DNA from: CAVVKW01 sp963749035
GTDB taxonomy: Bacteria > Verrucomicrobiota > Verrucomicrobiia > Chthoniobacterales > JAATET01
Direction: 5' to 3'
Length of the DNA stretch: 64,000 bases
Assembly (NCBI GenBank): GCA_963749035.1
Contig: CAVVKW010000002.1
Span: forward strand, 682,001 to 746,000
How positions within the stretch are numbered: position 1 is the stretch's first letter; every line of letters begins with the position of its first letter. Of the stretch, positions 1-8,161 are shown in pieces. The position numbers and the translations under genes are program-made. Under the pieces are notes generated by a model. It was not told the origin of the DNA. It made no database searches and was given only the letters and a program-made list of their open reading frames with translations.

Positions 1-422
1 ACCGGATGACCGATTACATCTTCGCTTGGGACAAGATGCTGTCGTTTCAAGGCAACACCGCCCCTTACCTCCAGAACGCCTACGTCCGCATCCAGTCGAT
101 CTTCCGCAAAGCGGACGCCCCAACTCTCGACTCTCAACTCAAAGCCCTCGACTTCACCGAAACCCCCGAGCGCGCCCTCGCCATCAAGCAACTTCAGTTC
201 GCCGAACTCCTTCCCCAGGTGCTCACCGACTTCCGGCCAAACCTCCTCGCAAATTACCTCTACGATCTGGCCACCACCTTTCACGCCTTTTACGAAGCCT
301 GCCCGGTTTTGAAATCCGAAGGCGACATCCTGAAGAGTCGCCTCACGCTTTGCCGCACCACGGCTCGCATCCTGGCGACCGGCCTTGACCTTCTCGGGAT
401 TCAGGTCCCCGAGAAGATGTAA
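1..422 (+). CDS. argS: Arginyl-tRNA synthetase, C-terminal part (5' truncated by window edge)
   Basis: This is the last 139 or so codons of a class I arginyl-tRNA synthetase, which charges tRNA-Arg in the cytoplasm. The visible part is the all-helical DALR anticodon-binding domain. The end of the protein reads LCRTTARILATGLDLLGIQ followed by VPEKM, which is the typical ArgS terminus. The HIGH and KMSKS catalytic motifs would lie upstream of the window. An ATG at position 6 is in frame but is an internal methionine, not the start. The frame is open to base 1. The VOC gene follows after 4 bases. Confidence 0.9.
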   Translation, partial: RMTDYIFAWDKMLSFQGNTAPYLQNAYVRIQSIFRKADAPTLDSQLKALDFTETPERALAIKQLQFAELLPQVLTDFRPNLLANYLYDLATTFHAFYEACPVLKSEGDILKSRLTLCRTTARILATGLDLLGIQVPEKM

Positions 423-426
423 CCAC

Positions 427-852
427 GTGGACTACCCCCGACTCGCGATCAACCTCCCAGTCGCCGACCCCGCGGCCGCGCTGGCGTTTTACACGTCTGC
501 GTTCGGAGCAACGGAGCGCTACCGACTCACGCGTCCGAACGAGACCGAGGTCATCCACGCCGAGTTCACCATCGGCGAAGCGCTCGTCACCATTTCCAAA
601 TCATCGAGTCCGATCGCCCCGTCACCGTCCGCCCCCCAAATTCTACTTCTCTGCGACGACGTCGACGCCACCTTCGACCGAGCCGTCAAAGCGGGTGCCG
701 TCGTGGCCCGAGCCGTGAAAAACGAATACCACGGTCACCGTTGCGGCAGCCTCCGCGATCCCGCTGGCCACGAATGGATGCTCCACCAGCAACTCGAAGC
801 CCTCACCCCCACCGAGATCCAAACCCGCCTCGCCAAGCCGGCGGAGCGGTAG
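427..852 (+). CDS. VOC-superfamily (PhnB/glyoxalase-like) protein
   Basis: A protein of about 141 residues with the single-domain vicinal-oxygen-chelate layout. It opens with a beta strand (LAINLPVADPAAALAFYTSA), has a central segment (LLLCDDVDATFDRAVKAGA), and closes with the hallmark GSLRDPAGHEWML strand. PhnB-like members of this fold bind metals or act as resistance or isomerase proteins; the substrate cannot be read here. The GTG at 427 is chosen because an upstream ATG at 385 would overlap the end of argS by 38 bases and adds residues unlike the family. It is probably cotranscribed with argS. Confidence 0.75.
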   Translation: MDYPRLAINLPVADPAAALAFYTSAFGATERYRLTRPNETEVIHAEFTIGEALVTISKSSSPIAPSPSAPQILLLCDDVDATFDRAVKAGAVVARAVKNEYHGHRCGSLRDPAGHEWMLHQQLEALTPTEIQTRLAKPAER

Positions 853-889
853 AACCGGACCCTCCAAGTCCGACGCGTCGTTCCTCAGC

Positions 890-1324
890 TCACCCGAGCC
901 CGTCCATCGCGACGTTCGCCAGCTCGTCGCACCTTTCGTTCTCCGCGTGGCCCGCGTGTCCCTTCAGCCATCGCCACTCGATCGTGTGAAGCGAGGCCGC
1001 CTCATCGAGCTGCTTCCAGAGATCGACGTTCTTCACCGGCTGGCGCGCCTTCGTCATCCAGCCATTCTTCTTCCAGCCCGCCAACCAAGAGGAAATGCCG
1101 TTCTGCACGTATTTCGAATCCGTAAAAAACTCCACCTCGCACGGCTGCACCAGCGCCCGCAGTGCCGAGATCGCCGCCTGCAATTCCATGCGGTTATTCG
1201 TCGTCAAATCCGCTCCGCCGCTCAGTTCTTTCCTCCGATTCTTGTAAACGAGGACGGCGCCCCAGCCGCCGGGCCCCGGATTACCCCGGCACCCCCCGTC
1301 GGTATGAACGACGACCCGCTTCAC
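890..1324 (-). CDS. rnhA: Ribonuclease HI
   Basis: 144 residues, normal for bacterial RNase HI, which cuts the RNA strand of RNA-DNA hybrids during replication and repair. The four catalytic acidic residues are present: D9 in HTDGGCRGNPGPGG, E47 in NNRMEL, D69 in FTDSKYV and D133 in ERCDELA. H123 of WLKGHAGH, which helps product release, is also there, as is a basic stretch around residues 84-99 (GWKKNGW). The ATG overlaps the last 4 bases of the upstream minus-strand gene (positions 1321-1324), so the two are probably translationally coupled. Confidence 0.97.
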   Translation of the reverse strand: MKRVVVHTDGGCRGNPGPGGWGAVLVYKNRRKELSGGADLTTNNRMELQAAISALRALVQPCEVEFFTDSKYVQNGISSWLAGWKKNGWMTKARQPVKNVDLWKQLDEAASLHTIEWRWLKGHAGHAENERCDELANVAMDGLG

Positions 1325-3384
1325 TCCGTCGGACTCGCGCCGCCGGAAGCCTGCCGTTCCACGCCACCCTCATCGGGTGTCGCCGGAGCTTCCCCCGTCC
1401 CGGGCGCTTCCGGCTCGGCCGGAATCTCGGGAGCGACCGGCGAATCCGGGAGCTGCCCGTCGGAAAGCTCGCTCGTCGCGGGCAATTCCGGTGCCACCGG
1501 CGAATCCGGGAGTTGCACGCCGGCCGGCTCATCCGTCGATGCCGACTCCACCGGGGCGGGCAAGATCACCGTATCCGCTTCCTTCTCGGGCGCCACAGAC
1601 GTGTCACCTGATCGGGAGCTTTCCGGGATCGGCTTTGCTTTCGCTTTTCCTGCCCGGTTCTTCGGTGCCGCCGCCTGATCCCGACCTGAGCTCTTCGGAC
1701 GCTCGACGGCCCACAATCCCTTCCGCGCGAAATCGACAACGTATCCCTCGTGGAGCAACCACGACAGGTCTCGCGCCACCGCCGATTCCCGATCCGGCAT
1801 CTCCGCGGGCAGCAACCCCACGAGTCCCGCCCACTGTTCCGCCCGCGGTGTTTTTCCGTGCTCGGAAAGATACGTCAAAATTCCCTTCAGCGTTTCCGAA
1901 ACCGGGTTTGCGTCCAGATCCAGCCAACGCGGCCGAGCGACACCAACGTAGGTGATTTTATCGCCGAGCTTGAAGACCTGCAGCCCCTTGGAGGCCAACT
2001 GCTGACCCAAACCGTGAGCCATCGGGAGCGGGAAACGATCCAGCTCGTCCCACTTCCCGCGAGATAGTTCCAGCACGGCGGGCGCCGAATCGTTCAAAGC
2101 CGCAGATCCACTCGTAACGACGCGGTCCCGGATCGCCACCACCGCCTTCGCCCCGTGGTTCGCGCGAAAATGCGCTTCGACGTCCATCATCGATTCGAAT
2201 CGCTCACCAGACAAAGCGCCCGATTCACTTTCCGCCGCGACGTCCACCGGAGCGACCTCGGCGCTTTCTGGCTCGGAACCTTCCGCAGCTCCTTCCGACA
2301 CCGATGTCTCCTCGACGACCGCTGCTTCCCCGGCGTCCGGCGTTTCCCCGGCGTCCTCCACCTCCCGTGCCCCGACTTCCGCCGTGCTTTCCGTCACCGA
2401 ATTTGCCTCGGCGGCATCCGGCTGAATCATTTCTCCCGCCGGTGCCTCCGCGACTTCAGCTGGCTCGACGACGACCGCCGAATCCACGGCTCCATCTCCA
2501 TCTGAACTTTTCGCCCGTGGCTGAGACTCGTCTTCACCGTCCGCCGCTTCCGAAACCGGGTAAAACACGTCGCGCGAACTCGCATCCTCCCGCCATTTCT
2601 CGATCAACGCCTCGTCGCGTTCCATTTTGATCCGGTTTTTGAACACGTCGAACGGCAGGTTCGAAAAACGCTCTTGGTAAAGCTTCACGACCTTAGACTG
2701 ATAATCGTGGTAGTTCGGCGGGCCGAGCAATATCCCGCTCATCCCACAGACCGCGACGAAAGGAAACGTTCCCTTCGGCGGATCGACCGTCACCCGATCC
2801 CGGCGATAAAATTTGTCGATGTTCGCACTCAGTGCCCGAGCGATCGCCTCGGTTTCGCTCGTCCACAAAGTCCCGTCCTCTTTCACTTGCCAGAGCGGCT
2901 GAGCGTCGTCGCCCGCCCGCTTGAACTCCACGACGTACCGCTCCGACTTCTCGAGAACGAGTCGAGCCAAGTCAAACAAGGGAAAAGCCCTCGCTGATGA
3001 TTTGATCTGCTTCGCCAATCCATCCACTCCGCGTCGATCCGGAAGGAACCGCAGATCCCACCCCTTCAGCGTCGGTTCGGGCTTCCGCTCCGGCGGAGCA
3101 CCGCGACGCCCGTCCCGCACATCATCTCGCCGTCCGCTCGTCGCTCGCTTTCCTCCCCGATCCCGATCTCCACCCGGCCGAGGCTTCCGGGGACCCCGCG
3201 AACCGAAATCATCGCGCCGACCTCCCTTGCGACCCCGCGGTTCCTCCCCGCCGCCGTGCTTCTTGGCGAGCTGCTCGTGACGCTCGCGAGTGTCTCCCTC
3301 GCGCGCCCACGTGGGGCCGAAGCTCTGAGCCAGATCCATTCCCAAACTTGAAAGGTCGGGAGACGACGAAGATTCCTCACTCAT
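1321..3384 (-). CDS. Conserved protein with Arg/Gly-rich N-terminus, function unknown
   Basis: 687 residues, no signal peptide or membrane segment. Residues about 35-105 are a low-complexity Arg/Gly/Asp-rich tract (GRKGGRRDDFGSRGPRKPR, DGRRGAPPE) resembling RGG-type RNA-binding regions. A folded core follows (about 105-285, starting GWDLRFLPDRRGV and including VAVCGMSGILLGPPNYHDY). An acidic, Ala/Glu-rich linker spans about 285-395. A second folded block covers about 395-590 (FESMMDVEAHFRANHG to VVDFARKGLWAVERP), and it ends in what looks like a winged-helix-type segment. The C-terminal 90 residues are Pro/Glu/Ser-rich and contain LPDSPVAPE twice. I do not recognise a named family. The architecture suggests an RNA- or nucleoid-associated protein, but this is inference. 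Its stop overlaps the rnhA start. Confidence 0.85.
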   Translation of the reverse strand: MSEESSSSPDLSSLGMDLAQSFGPTWAREGDTRERHEQLAKKHGGGEEPRGRKGGRRDDFGSRGPRKPRPGGDRDRGGKRATSGRRDDVRDGRRGAPPERKPEPTLKGWDLRFLPDRRGVDGLAKQIKSSARAFPLFDLARLVLEKSERYVVEFKRAGDDAQPLWQVKEDGTLWTSETEAIARALSANIDKFYRRDRVTVDPPKGTFPFVAVCGMSGILLGPPNYHDYQSKVVKLYQERFSNLPFDVFKNRIKMERDEALIEKWREDASSRDVFYPVSEAADGEDESQPRAKSSDGDGAVDSAVVVEPAEVAEAPAGEMIQPDAAEANSVTESTAEVGAREVEDAGETPDAGEAAVVEETSVSEGAAEGSEPESAEVAPVDVAAESESGALSGERFESMMDVEAHFRANHGAKAVVAIRDRVVTSGSAALNDSAPAVLELSRGKWDELDRFPLPMAHGLGQQLASKGLQVFKLGDKITYVGVARPRWLDLDANPVSETLKGILTYLSEHGKTPRAEQWAGLVGLLPAEMPDRESAVARDLSWLLHEGYVVDFARKGLWAVERPKSSGRDQAAAPKNRAGKAKAKPIPESSRSGDTSVAPEKEADTVILPAPVESASTDEPAGVQLPDSPVAPELPATSELSDGQLPDSPVAPEIPAEPEAPGTGEAPATPDEGGVERQASGGASPTE

Positions 3385-3573
3385 AGTCCGCGGACGCTAC
3401 CATGCCGATGCGGCAAAAGGGAAAAAAGAACCGCCAAACTTTCCGTCCCGCGACCCGCACGCCAGGATCACTCAACCGGCAGGATCTGCGGCGTTCTTGG
3501 CGGGAGATAAACCTCGTTCGAGTCACGCGACCGATGAATCCATCGATTCGCAGTCACCTCCGGAAGCTCACCA

Positions 3574-3594
3574 CTCGAAATTCGAAATTCGAAA
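3574..3594. repeat. Heptanucleotide tandem array (three copies of TTCGAAA type)
   Basis: Positions 3574-3594 read as three consecutive 7-base units, CTCGAAA, TTCGAAA and TTCGAAA, directly abutting the 3' end of gnd (stop at 3595). It lies in the 210-base spacer between the Arg/Gly-rich gene and gnd, which holds no gene. Similar 7-base periodicity is seen on the other side of gnd and inside the rRNA operon. Confidence 0.6.
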
Positions 3595-5013
3595 CTACTC
3601 AAGCCATTCCGTGTGGAAAAACTCCCCAGCTGGTTTGTCGACCCGCTCGTAGGTGTGCGCTCCGAAGAAATCACGCTGCGCCTGCAACAGGTTCGCCGGC
3701 AAACGCGGCTGACGGTAGCTGTCGAAGTAGGCCAACGACGCGCTGAACGCCGGTGCCGCGACTCCGGCGTTGATCGCAGTCGTCACCGCGTGACGCCAAT
3801 TTTCCTGAGTCTCGGCAAAGATTTTCGTAAAGAACGGTGCGAGCATCAAATTCTCCAACTCGGGATTCTCTTCGTAAGCTTCCTTGATCCGGTTCAGGAA
3901 AACCGCGCGAATGATGCAGCCACCACGCCAAATCGTGGCGATGTCGCCGAAGTTCAGATTCCACTCGTAGAACTTGCCAGCCGTCCCCAGCAGGTCGAGA
4001 CCTTGGGCGTAGCTGACGATTTTGCTGGCGTAGAGCGCGTCGCCGACGGAGTCGATCAACCGCTGACGGTCTCCATTGAATGGCTTTACGTCCGGCGCTG
4101 GCAGAATCTCACTCGCGGCAACCCGCTTCTCCTTCATCGAGGAAAGAATCCGCGCTTCGACCGCAGCGTTCACGGTCGACAACACGACCGCGTGCTCGAC
4201 GGCATTGGCAACCGTCCACTTGCCGGTCCCCTTCTGCCCGGCTCGATCCATGATCACGTCGACCATCGGTTTGCCGGTTTCCGGATCTGTCTTCGTGAAA
4301 ATCTTCTCCGTGATGTCGATCAAGTAGCTGTTCAGCTTGCCCTTGTTCCAGTTCGCGAAAATTTCGTGAAACTCCTGAGCCGTCGGGTTGATGGTCGCCT
4401 TCAGCACCGCGTAGGCCTCGCAGATCAACTGCATGTCGCCGTATTCGATCCCGTTGTGAATCATCTTCACGTAGTGCCCCGCCCCATCGGGCCCCATCAG
4501 GCGGCAGCAAGGTTCGCCTTCCACCACTGCGGCAACTTTCCGAAAGATCGGCGCCAGAGCTTCCCACGAATGCTGGGAGCCGCCTGGCATCATGGACGGG
4601 CCCTTCAGCGCACCTTCTTCACCGCCGGATACCCCGCAGCCCATGAAGTGCAACCCGTGCTTCGTCAGCATTTTCTCACGCCGCTGCGTGTCGGTCCAAA
4701 GTGAGTTCCCACCGTCGATGATGATGTCACCTTCCTCCAGCAACGGAATGAGCTGATCGATCACCGCGTCCACCGGCTTGCCAGCCTTCACCATGATCAT
4801 CGCCTTCCGCGGCTTCTCGAGCGTGTCCACAAATTCTTCGAGCGTCTTCGTCGCGACGATGTTTTTTCCCTTCGCGCGACCTTCGGCGAACTTCTCGGTG
4901 ACCGCCGTCGTGCGGTTGTAAACGCTAACTGAAAAGCCCTTGCTTTCCATGTTGAGAACAAGATTCTCGCCCATCACGGCGAGTCCGATTAGTCCGATGT
5001 TGCTTTGGCTCAT
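3595..5013 (-). CDS. gnd: 6-phosphogluconate dehydrogenase, NADP-dependent, decarboxylating
   Basis: 472 residues, standard length. It catalyses oxidative decarboxylation of 6-phosphogluconate to ribulose 5-phosphate in the oxidative pentose phosphate pathway. The N-terminal Rossmann motif is IGLIGLAVMGENLVLNM, followed by IIDGGNSLWTDT and the substrate-binding segment CGVSGGEEGALKGPSMMPGG. KMIHNGIEYGDMQL carries the catalytic lysine. DRAGQKGTGKWT matches the family signature. The ATG at 5013 starts MSQSNIGLIG; the frame is open further upstream to about 5223, but that extension has no family resemblance and would run through moaE. A lactonase-type 6-phosphogluconolactonase, the preceding pathway enzyme, lies 1.1 kb away on the same strand. 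Confidence 0.97.
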   Translation of the reverse strand: MSQSNIGLIGLAVMGENLVLNMESKGFSVSVYNRTTAVTEKFAEGRAKGKNIVATKTLEEFVDTLEKPRKAMIMVKAGKPVDAVIDQLIPLLEEGDIIIDGGNSLWTDTQRREKMLTKHGLHFMGCGVSGGEEGALKGPSMMPGGSQHSWEALAPIFRKVAAVVEGEPCCRLMGPDGAGHYVKMIHNGIEYGDMQLICEAYAVLKATINPTAQEFHEIFANWNKGKLNSYLIDITEKIFTKTDPETGKPMVDVIMDRAGQKGTGKWTVANAVEHAVVLSTVNAAVEARILSSMKEKRVAASEILPAPDVKPFNGDRQRLIDSVGDALYASKIVSYAQGLDLLGTAGKFYEWNLNFGDIATIWRGGCIIRAVFLNRIKEAYEENPELENLMLAPFFTKIFAETQENWRHAVTTAINAGVAAPAFSASLAYFDSYRQPRLPANLLQAQRDFFGAHTYERVDKPAGEFFHTEWLE

Positions 5014-5034
5014 AATTTGAAAATGGAGAATTGC
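5014..5034. repeat. Degenerate heptanucleotide array between gnd and moaE
   Basis: The 27-base gap between the divergent gnd and moaE start codons can be parsed into 7-base steps: AATTTGA, AAATGGA, GAATTGC, GAACC. The sequence is AT-rich compared with its surroundings. The GGAG at 5025-5028 may double as the moaE ribosome binding site. The repeat reading is tentative. Confidence 0.35.
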
Positions 5035-5040
5035 GAACCT

Positions 5041-5493
5041 ATGTCCCCACCCCCAAGCCGTGCAATGGCCTTTTGCCACGTCGGGCTCACCACGGACGAA
5101 ATCGTCGTTCCCACCCTCTCTGCCGACCCCGCTCCCGCGACTGGAGCCCGGCTCGATTTTCTCGGAATCGTCCGACCGACCGAAAACGGTCGCCCGCTCG
5201 CCGCCATCGATTATTCCTACCACCCATCACTCGCCGGGCGTGAACTCCAGCGCATCGCCGACGAAGCGATCGCGACCTACCCGCTCACCGGGCTGCGCCT
5301 GATTCATCGCGTCGGCCGCGTTCCCGCTGGCGTCGCCTCGCTCTTCGTTCGCGTCGACACCGCTCACCGGTCACCGGCTTACGAGGCCAGCCGCTGGATC
5401 ATTGAGCAGCTCAAACTTCGCACGCCGATCTGGAAGCATCCGATATACGATCCGGTCGCGAACCCCGTGGCGGAAAGTCCGCTCGCGCAATGA
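5041..5493 (+). CDS. moaE: Molybdopterin synthase catalytic subunit, MoaE
   Basis: About 150 residues. MoaE, with thiocarboxylated MoaD, turns cyclic pyranopterin phosphate into molybdopterin. Family features seen: ARLDFLGIVRPTENGRP (the FxGxVR region), LAAIDYSYHPSLAGRELQRIADEA, LIHRVGRVPAGVASLFVRV, and the active-site lysine region LRTPIWKHPIYD. The start is uncertain. ATG 5041 sits 12 bases after a GGAG and clears the divergent gnd start; ATG 5065 (MAFCHVG) is also possible. No MoaD or other moa gene is in the window. Its TGA overlaps the pgsA ATG (ATGA at 5490-5493). Confidence 0.9.
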   Translation: MSPPPSRAMAFCHVGLTTDEIVVPTLSADPAPATGARLDFLGIVRPTENGRPLAAIDYSYHPSLAGRELQRIADEAIATYPLTGLRLIHRVGRVPAGVASLFVRVDTAHRSPAYEASRWIIEQLKLRTPIWKHPIYDPVANPVAESPLAQ

Positions 5494-6059
5494 ACCTCCC
5501 CAATAAGCTCACCGTCCTCCGACTTTTCATCACGGCCGCTTTCGTTTTTTGCCTCACCGTTCCGTTCCCGTTCGCTCACACGGTGGCCCTGTTGCTTTTC
5601 ATCACGGCGAGCATCACCGATTACCTCGATGGGTCCATCGCGCGTCGGCATAATCTCATCACCGACTTTGGCAAGTTGATGGACCCCGTGGCCGACAAGA
5701 TCCTGACCGCCGCCGCCTTCATCTGCCTGATCCCCTTCGGCCTCATTCCGGCTTGGGTCGTCATCGTCATCATCGCGCGCGAATTCCTCATCACCGGCCT
5801 CCGCCTGCTCGCCAGCAACAAGGGCACCGTCCTCCCGGCTGAGAAGCTTGGGAAACACAAGACCGCCTGGCAGATCACCACCATCATCTTCTTTCTGCTG
5901 AAACTCACCGTCGACGAGTGGTCGGGCGGCAGCACCCTGTTCCTCAATCCGCTCTGGCAGATTGGCGGACCCATTCTCATCGCGGTCACGACGGTCCTCA
6001 CGATCTACTCCGGCGTCGGATACCTCGTCAAAAACCGCCACCTTCTTACCGCGAAGTAA
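5490..6059 (+). CDS. pgsA: CDP-diacylglycerol-glycerol-3-phosphate 3-phosphatidyltransferase
   Basis: 189 residues with about four to six membrane segments. It makes phosphatidylglycerol phosphate, the committed step to anionic phospholipids, at the inner membrane. The CDP-alcohol phosphotransferase motif DG-x2-AR-x8-G-x3-D-x3-D is complete: D44, D47, G48, A51, R52, G61, D65, D69. The N-terminus NLPNKLTVLRL is typical of PgsA. The start overlaps the moaE stop by 4 bases, suggesting translational coupling even though the functions are unrelated. Confidence 0.93.
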   Translation: MNLPNKLTVLRLFITAAFVFCLTVPFPFAHTVALLLFITASITDYLDGSIARRHNLITDFGKLMDPVADKILTAAAFICLIPFGLIPAWVVIVIIAREFLITGLRLLASNKGTVLPAEKLGKHKTAWQITTIIFFLLKLTVDEWSGGSTLFLNPLWQIGGPILIAVTTVLTIYSGVGYLVKNRHLLTAK

Positions 6060-6118
6060 GGCGCCCGATCTCGAACCCTGCGGCAACTCCCGACCCGGTG
6101 CCGCCCGGTCCGATTCCT

Positions 6119-7204
6119 TTACTCGAAAACCACGCAGACCGGCTTACCAACGGAAACGGTCTCGTCGGTCGCAGTCAGTTTCCCGTTCTCGGGATCAACG
6201 GAGAAAACCACGACGCGATGGTCATTCTGGCCAGCCGACAACAGCCATTTCCCAGACGGGTCGTAGGAAAAATCGCGCGGAGCCTCGACCGCCGCCGAGA
6301 CCCGCTGGATCTCCTCCAGCCCCCCGCTTTCGGTCACCCGAAACACCACGAACACGTCATCGCCCCGGCTGGAGACCGTCACCCATTTCCCCGTCGGATC
6401 GGTCTTAATTGCGGCCAACGTCAACGCACTGTCGGCCTCACCGTGAGTGGGCACAGTCTCCCGAGCCGTCAGTTTACCGTTCGCGGTATCCACATCGAAG
6501 ATCGTGACGCTCAACCCCATCTCGTTCGCCACGTAGGCCGTTTTCCCGTCACGGGAAAAAGCGAGGTGCCGCGGACCGCCCCCCGCCGGCACCTTGGCGA
6601 ACTCCCCATCCGCGGGAACCAACTCCCCGTCCTCGAGTCGGAAAACCGGCACATCGTCAGTGCCCAAGTCGCACGCCACCACGAAGTCGCCCATCGGATA
6701 AATGCTGTGCGCGTGAGGCTGCTTCTGCCGTTTGGCGTTGGGCCCGCTCCCCTCCAGTTGAACGCTCCCCAACTGCTCGCCCAGTGTCCCGTCCGCCTCG
6801 ATCGGAAACGCGGACAGCGTCCCAGTGCCGTAGTTTGCGACAAACACCGGACTGCCCGACGGATGCACCGAAACGAAGCACGCCCCGCCCCCACCCGACG
6901 GCTGGGAATTCAGCGCCGTCAGTTTCCCTTCGTCACTCACGGAAAACGCCATCACCGCTGGCCCGTCCGACTCTCCCACCGCGTAAAGCGTTTTGCCATC
7001 CGGGGAGAGCGCCAAATAATTAGGATTGTTTGCCTCCGCGGCCAATTCCAGCCCGTCGATCTCACCCGTTTCCGAGTCGAACGTCGCCGTGTAGATCCCG
7101 TCGCTGGCGGACTCTCTCGTGTAGGTGCCGAGATAAAAACGTTCGGGCGATGCTTGAGCAGACTGCACGATGATCAAAAGGGCGGCGAGATAAGTGGGGC
7201 GCAT
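6119..7204 (-). CDS. Lactonase-family beta-propeller protein (6-phosphogluconolactonase type), exported
   Basis: 361 residues matching the seven-bladed propeller lactonase family (YbhE/Pgl type), which opens 6-phosphogluconolactone. Blade motifs include YLALSPDGKTLYAV, FVSVHPSGSPVFVANYGTG, HAHSIYPMGDFVVACDLG, RHLAFSRDGKTAYVANE and DPSGKWLLSAGQNDHRVV. The conserved PHAHS histidines and the R of GPRH are present. The N-terminus from ATG 7204 is a signal peptide (MRPTYLAALLIIVQSAQA), so the enzyme is probably periplasmic, which is odd for the cytoplasmic pathway. A TTG at 7231 would add nine residues; AGGGAGG lies just upstream of ATG 7204, only 1 base away, so the start is not certain. Confidence 0.87.
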   Translation of the reverse strand: MRPTYLAALLIIVQSAQASPERFYLGTYTRESASDGIYTATFDSETGEIDGLELAAEANNPNYLALSPDGKTLYAVGESDGPAVMAFSVSDEGKLTALNSQPSGGGGACFVSVHPSGSPVFVANYGTGTLSAFPIEADGTLGEQLGSVQLEGSGPNAKRQKQPHAHSIYPMGDFVVACDLGTDDVPVFRLEDGELVPADGEFAKVPAGGGPRHLAFSRDGKTAYVANEMGLSVTIFDVDTANGKLTARETVPTHGEADSALTLAAIKTDPTGKWVTVSSRGDDVFVVFRVTESGGLEEIQRVSAAVEAPRDFSYDPSGKWLLSAGQNDHRVVVFSVDPENGKLTATDETVSVGKPVCVVFE

Positions 7205-7232
7205 ACCTCCCTTGAATACTACCTTCCGCAAG

Positions 7233-8123
7233 TTACATCAATCGCCCACCGGTCACCGCGATCACTTCTCCCGTGATGTAGCTCGACTCCTTGCTCGCCA
7301 GCAAAACGAAAGTCGGCGCGAGCTCGGCGGGCTGACCCGCTCGCCCGATCGGCGTGTCTCCTCCGAATCCCTCCACCTTCTCCTGCGGCATGGTCGCCGG
7401 AATCAGCGGCGTCCAGATCGGCCCCGGCGCAACCGCGTTGACGCGAATCCCCTGCTCGATGGCAAGGTCCGCGAGACCACGCGTGAAGGTGATGATCGCC
7501 CCCTTGCTCGACGCGTAGGCGAGCAGTGGCCCGCTCGGATCTTGAGCCTGGATCGAGGCGGTGTTCACGATACTCCCCCCCGGCTTCATGTGCTCCATCG
7601 CCGCCTTGCAGAGATTGAACATCCCGAAAACGTTCACCCGAAACGTCCGCTCGAAGTCATCGGTGTCAAACTCCTCGACACTCTCCTTCGTCCGCTGGTG
7701 CGCCGCGTTGTTGACGAGGATATCGATCCCGCCGAACTCGGAAACGCACGTCTCGACCAGCTTCCGGCAATGCGCCGGGTCCGCGATGTCACCCGCCACC
7801 GAGATCGCGTCGACGCCCGCCTCGCGCACCCATTTTTCCGTTTCCAGCGCGTCCTCCTCTTCGTTGAGGTAAGAGATGAGGACGTTCGCACCCTCCCGCC
7901 CGAAGGCAATGGCGACCGCGCGCCCGATCCCGCTGTCCCCACCGGTAACCAAAGCCGTCAGACCCGCCAGTCGGTTATTCCCAACGTAAGACGTCTCACC
8001 GTGATCCGCCGGTGGATCCATCGCCGAGGCCAATCCCGGCGGCTTCTGCGCTTTCGAAGGATAGGGTGGCTGGGGGTAGCGAGTGCGCGGGTCGACGAGA
8101 GTGGGTTCAGTCGGGTCGGTCAT
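7233..8123 (-). CDS. SDR-family oxidoreductase (general-stress type, about 296 aa)
   Basis: A classical short-chain dehydrogenase with an extra N-terminal arm of about 50 residues (PRTRYPQPPYPSKAQKPPG), the arrangement of the B. subtilis YhdF/YhxD/GsiB-linked stress dehydrogenases. NAD(P)-binding motif: TALVTGGDSGIGRAVAIAF. NNAAHQ follows strand 4. The catalytic serine is in NTASIQA and the YxxxK pair is in AYASSKGA. VNAVAPGPIWTPL and ITGEVIAVTGG complete the fold. The substrate is unknown. ATG 8123 starts MTDPTEPTLVDP. Its stop lies 1 base beyond the alternative TTG start of the downstream lactonase gene. Confidence 0.92.
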   Translation of the reverse strand: MTDPTEPTLVDPRTRYPQPPYPSKAQKPPGLASAMDPPADHGETSYVGNNRLAGLTALVTGGDSGIGRAVAIAFGREGANVLISYLNEEEDALETEKWVREAGVDAISVAGDIADPAHCRKLVETCVSEFGGIDILVNNAAHQRTKESVEEFDTDDFERTFRVNVFGMFNLCKAAMEHMKPGGSIVNTASIQAQDPSGPLLAYASSKGAIITFTRGLADLAIEQGIRVNAVAPGPIWTPLIPATMPQEKVEGFGGDTPIGRAGQPAELAPTFVLLASKESSYITGEVIAVTGGRLM

Positions 8124-8161
8124 GCGAGGAATTCGTTGCCGCCTCACACCGCGGGCGTATT

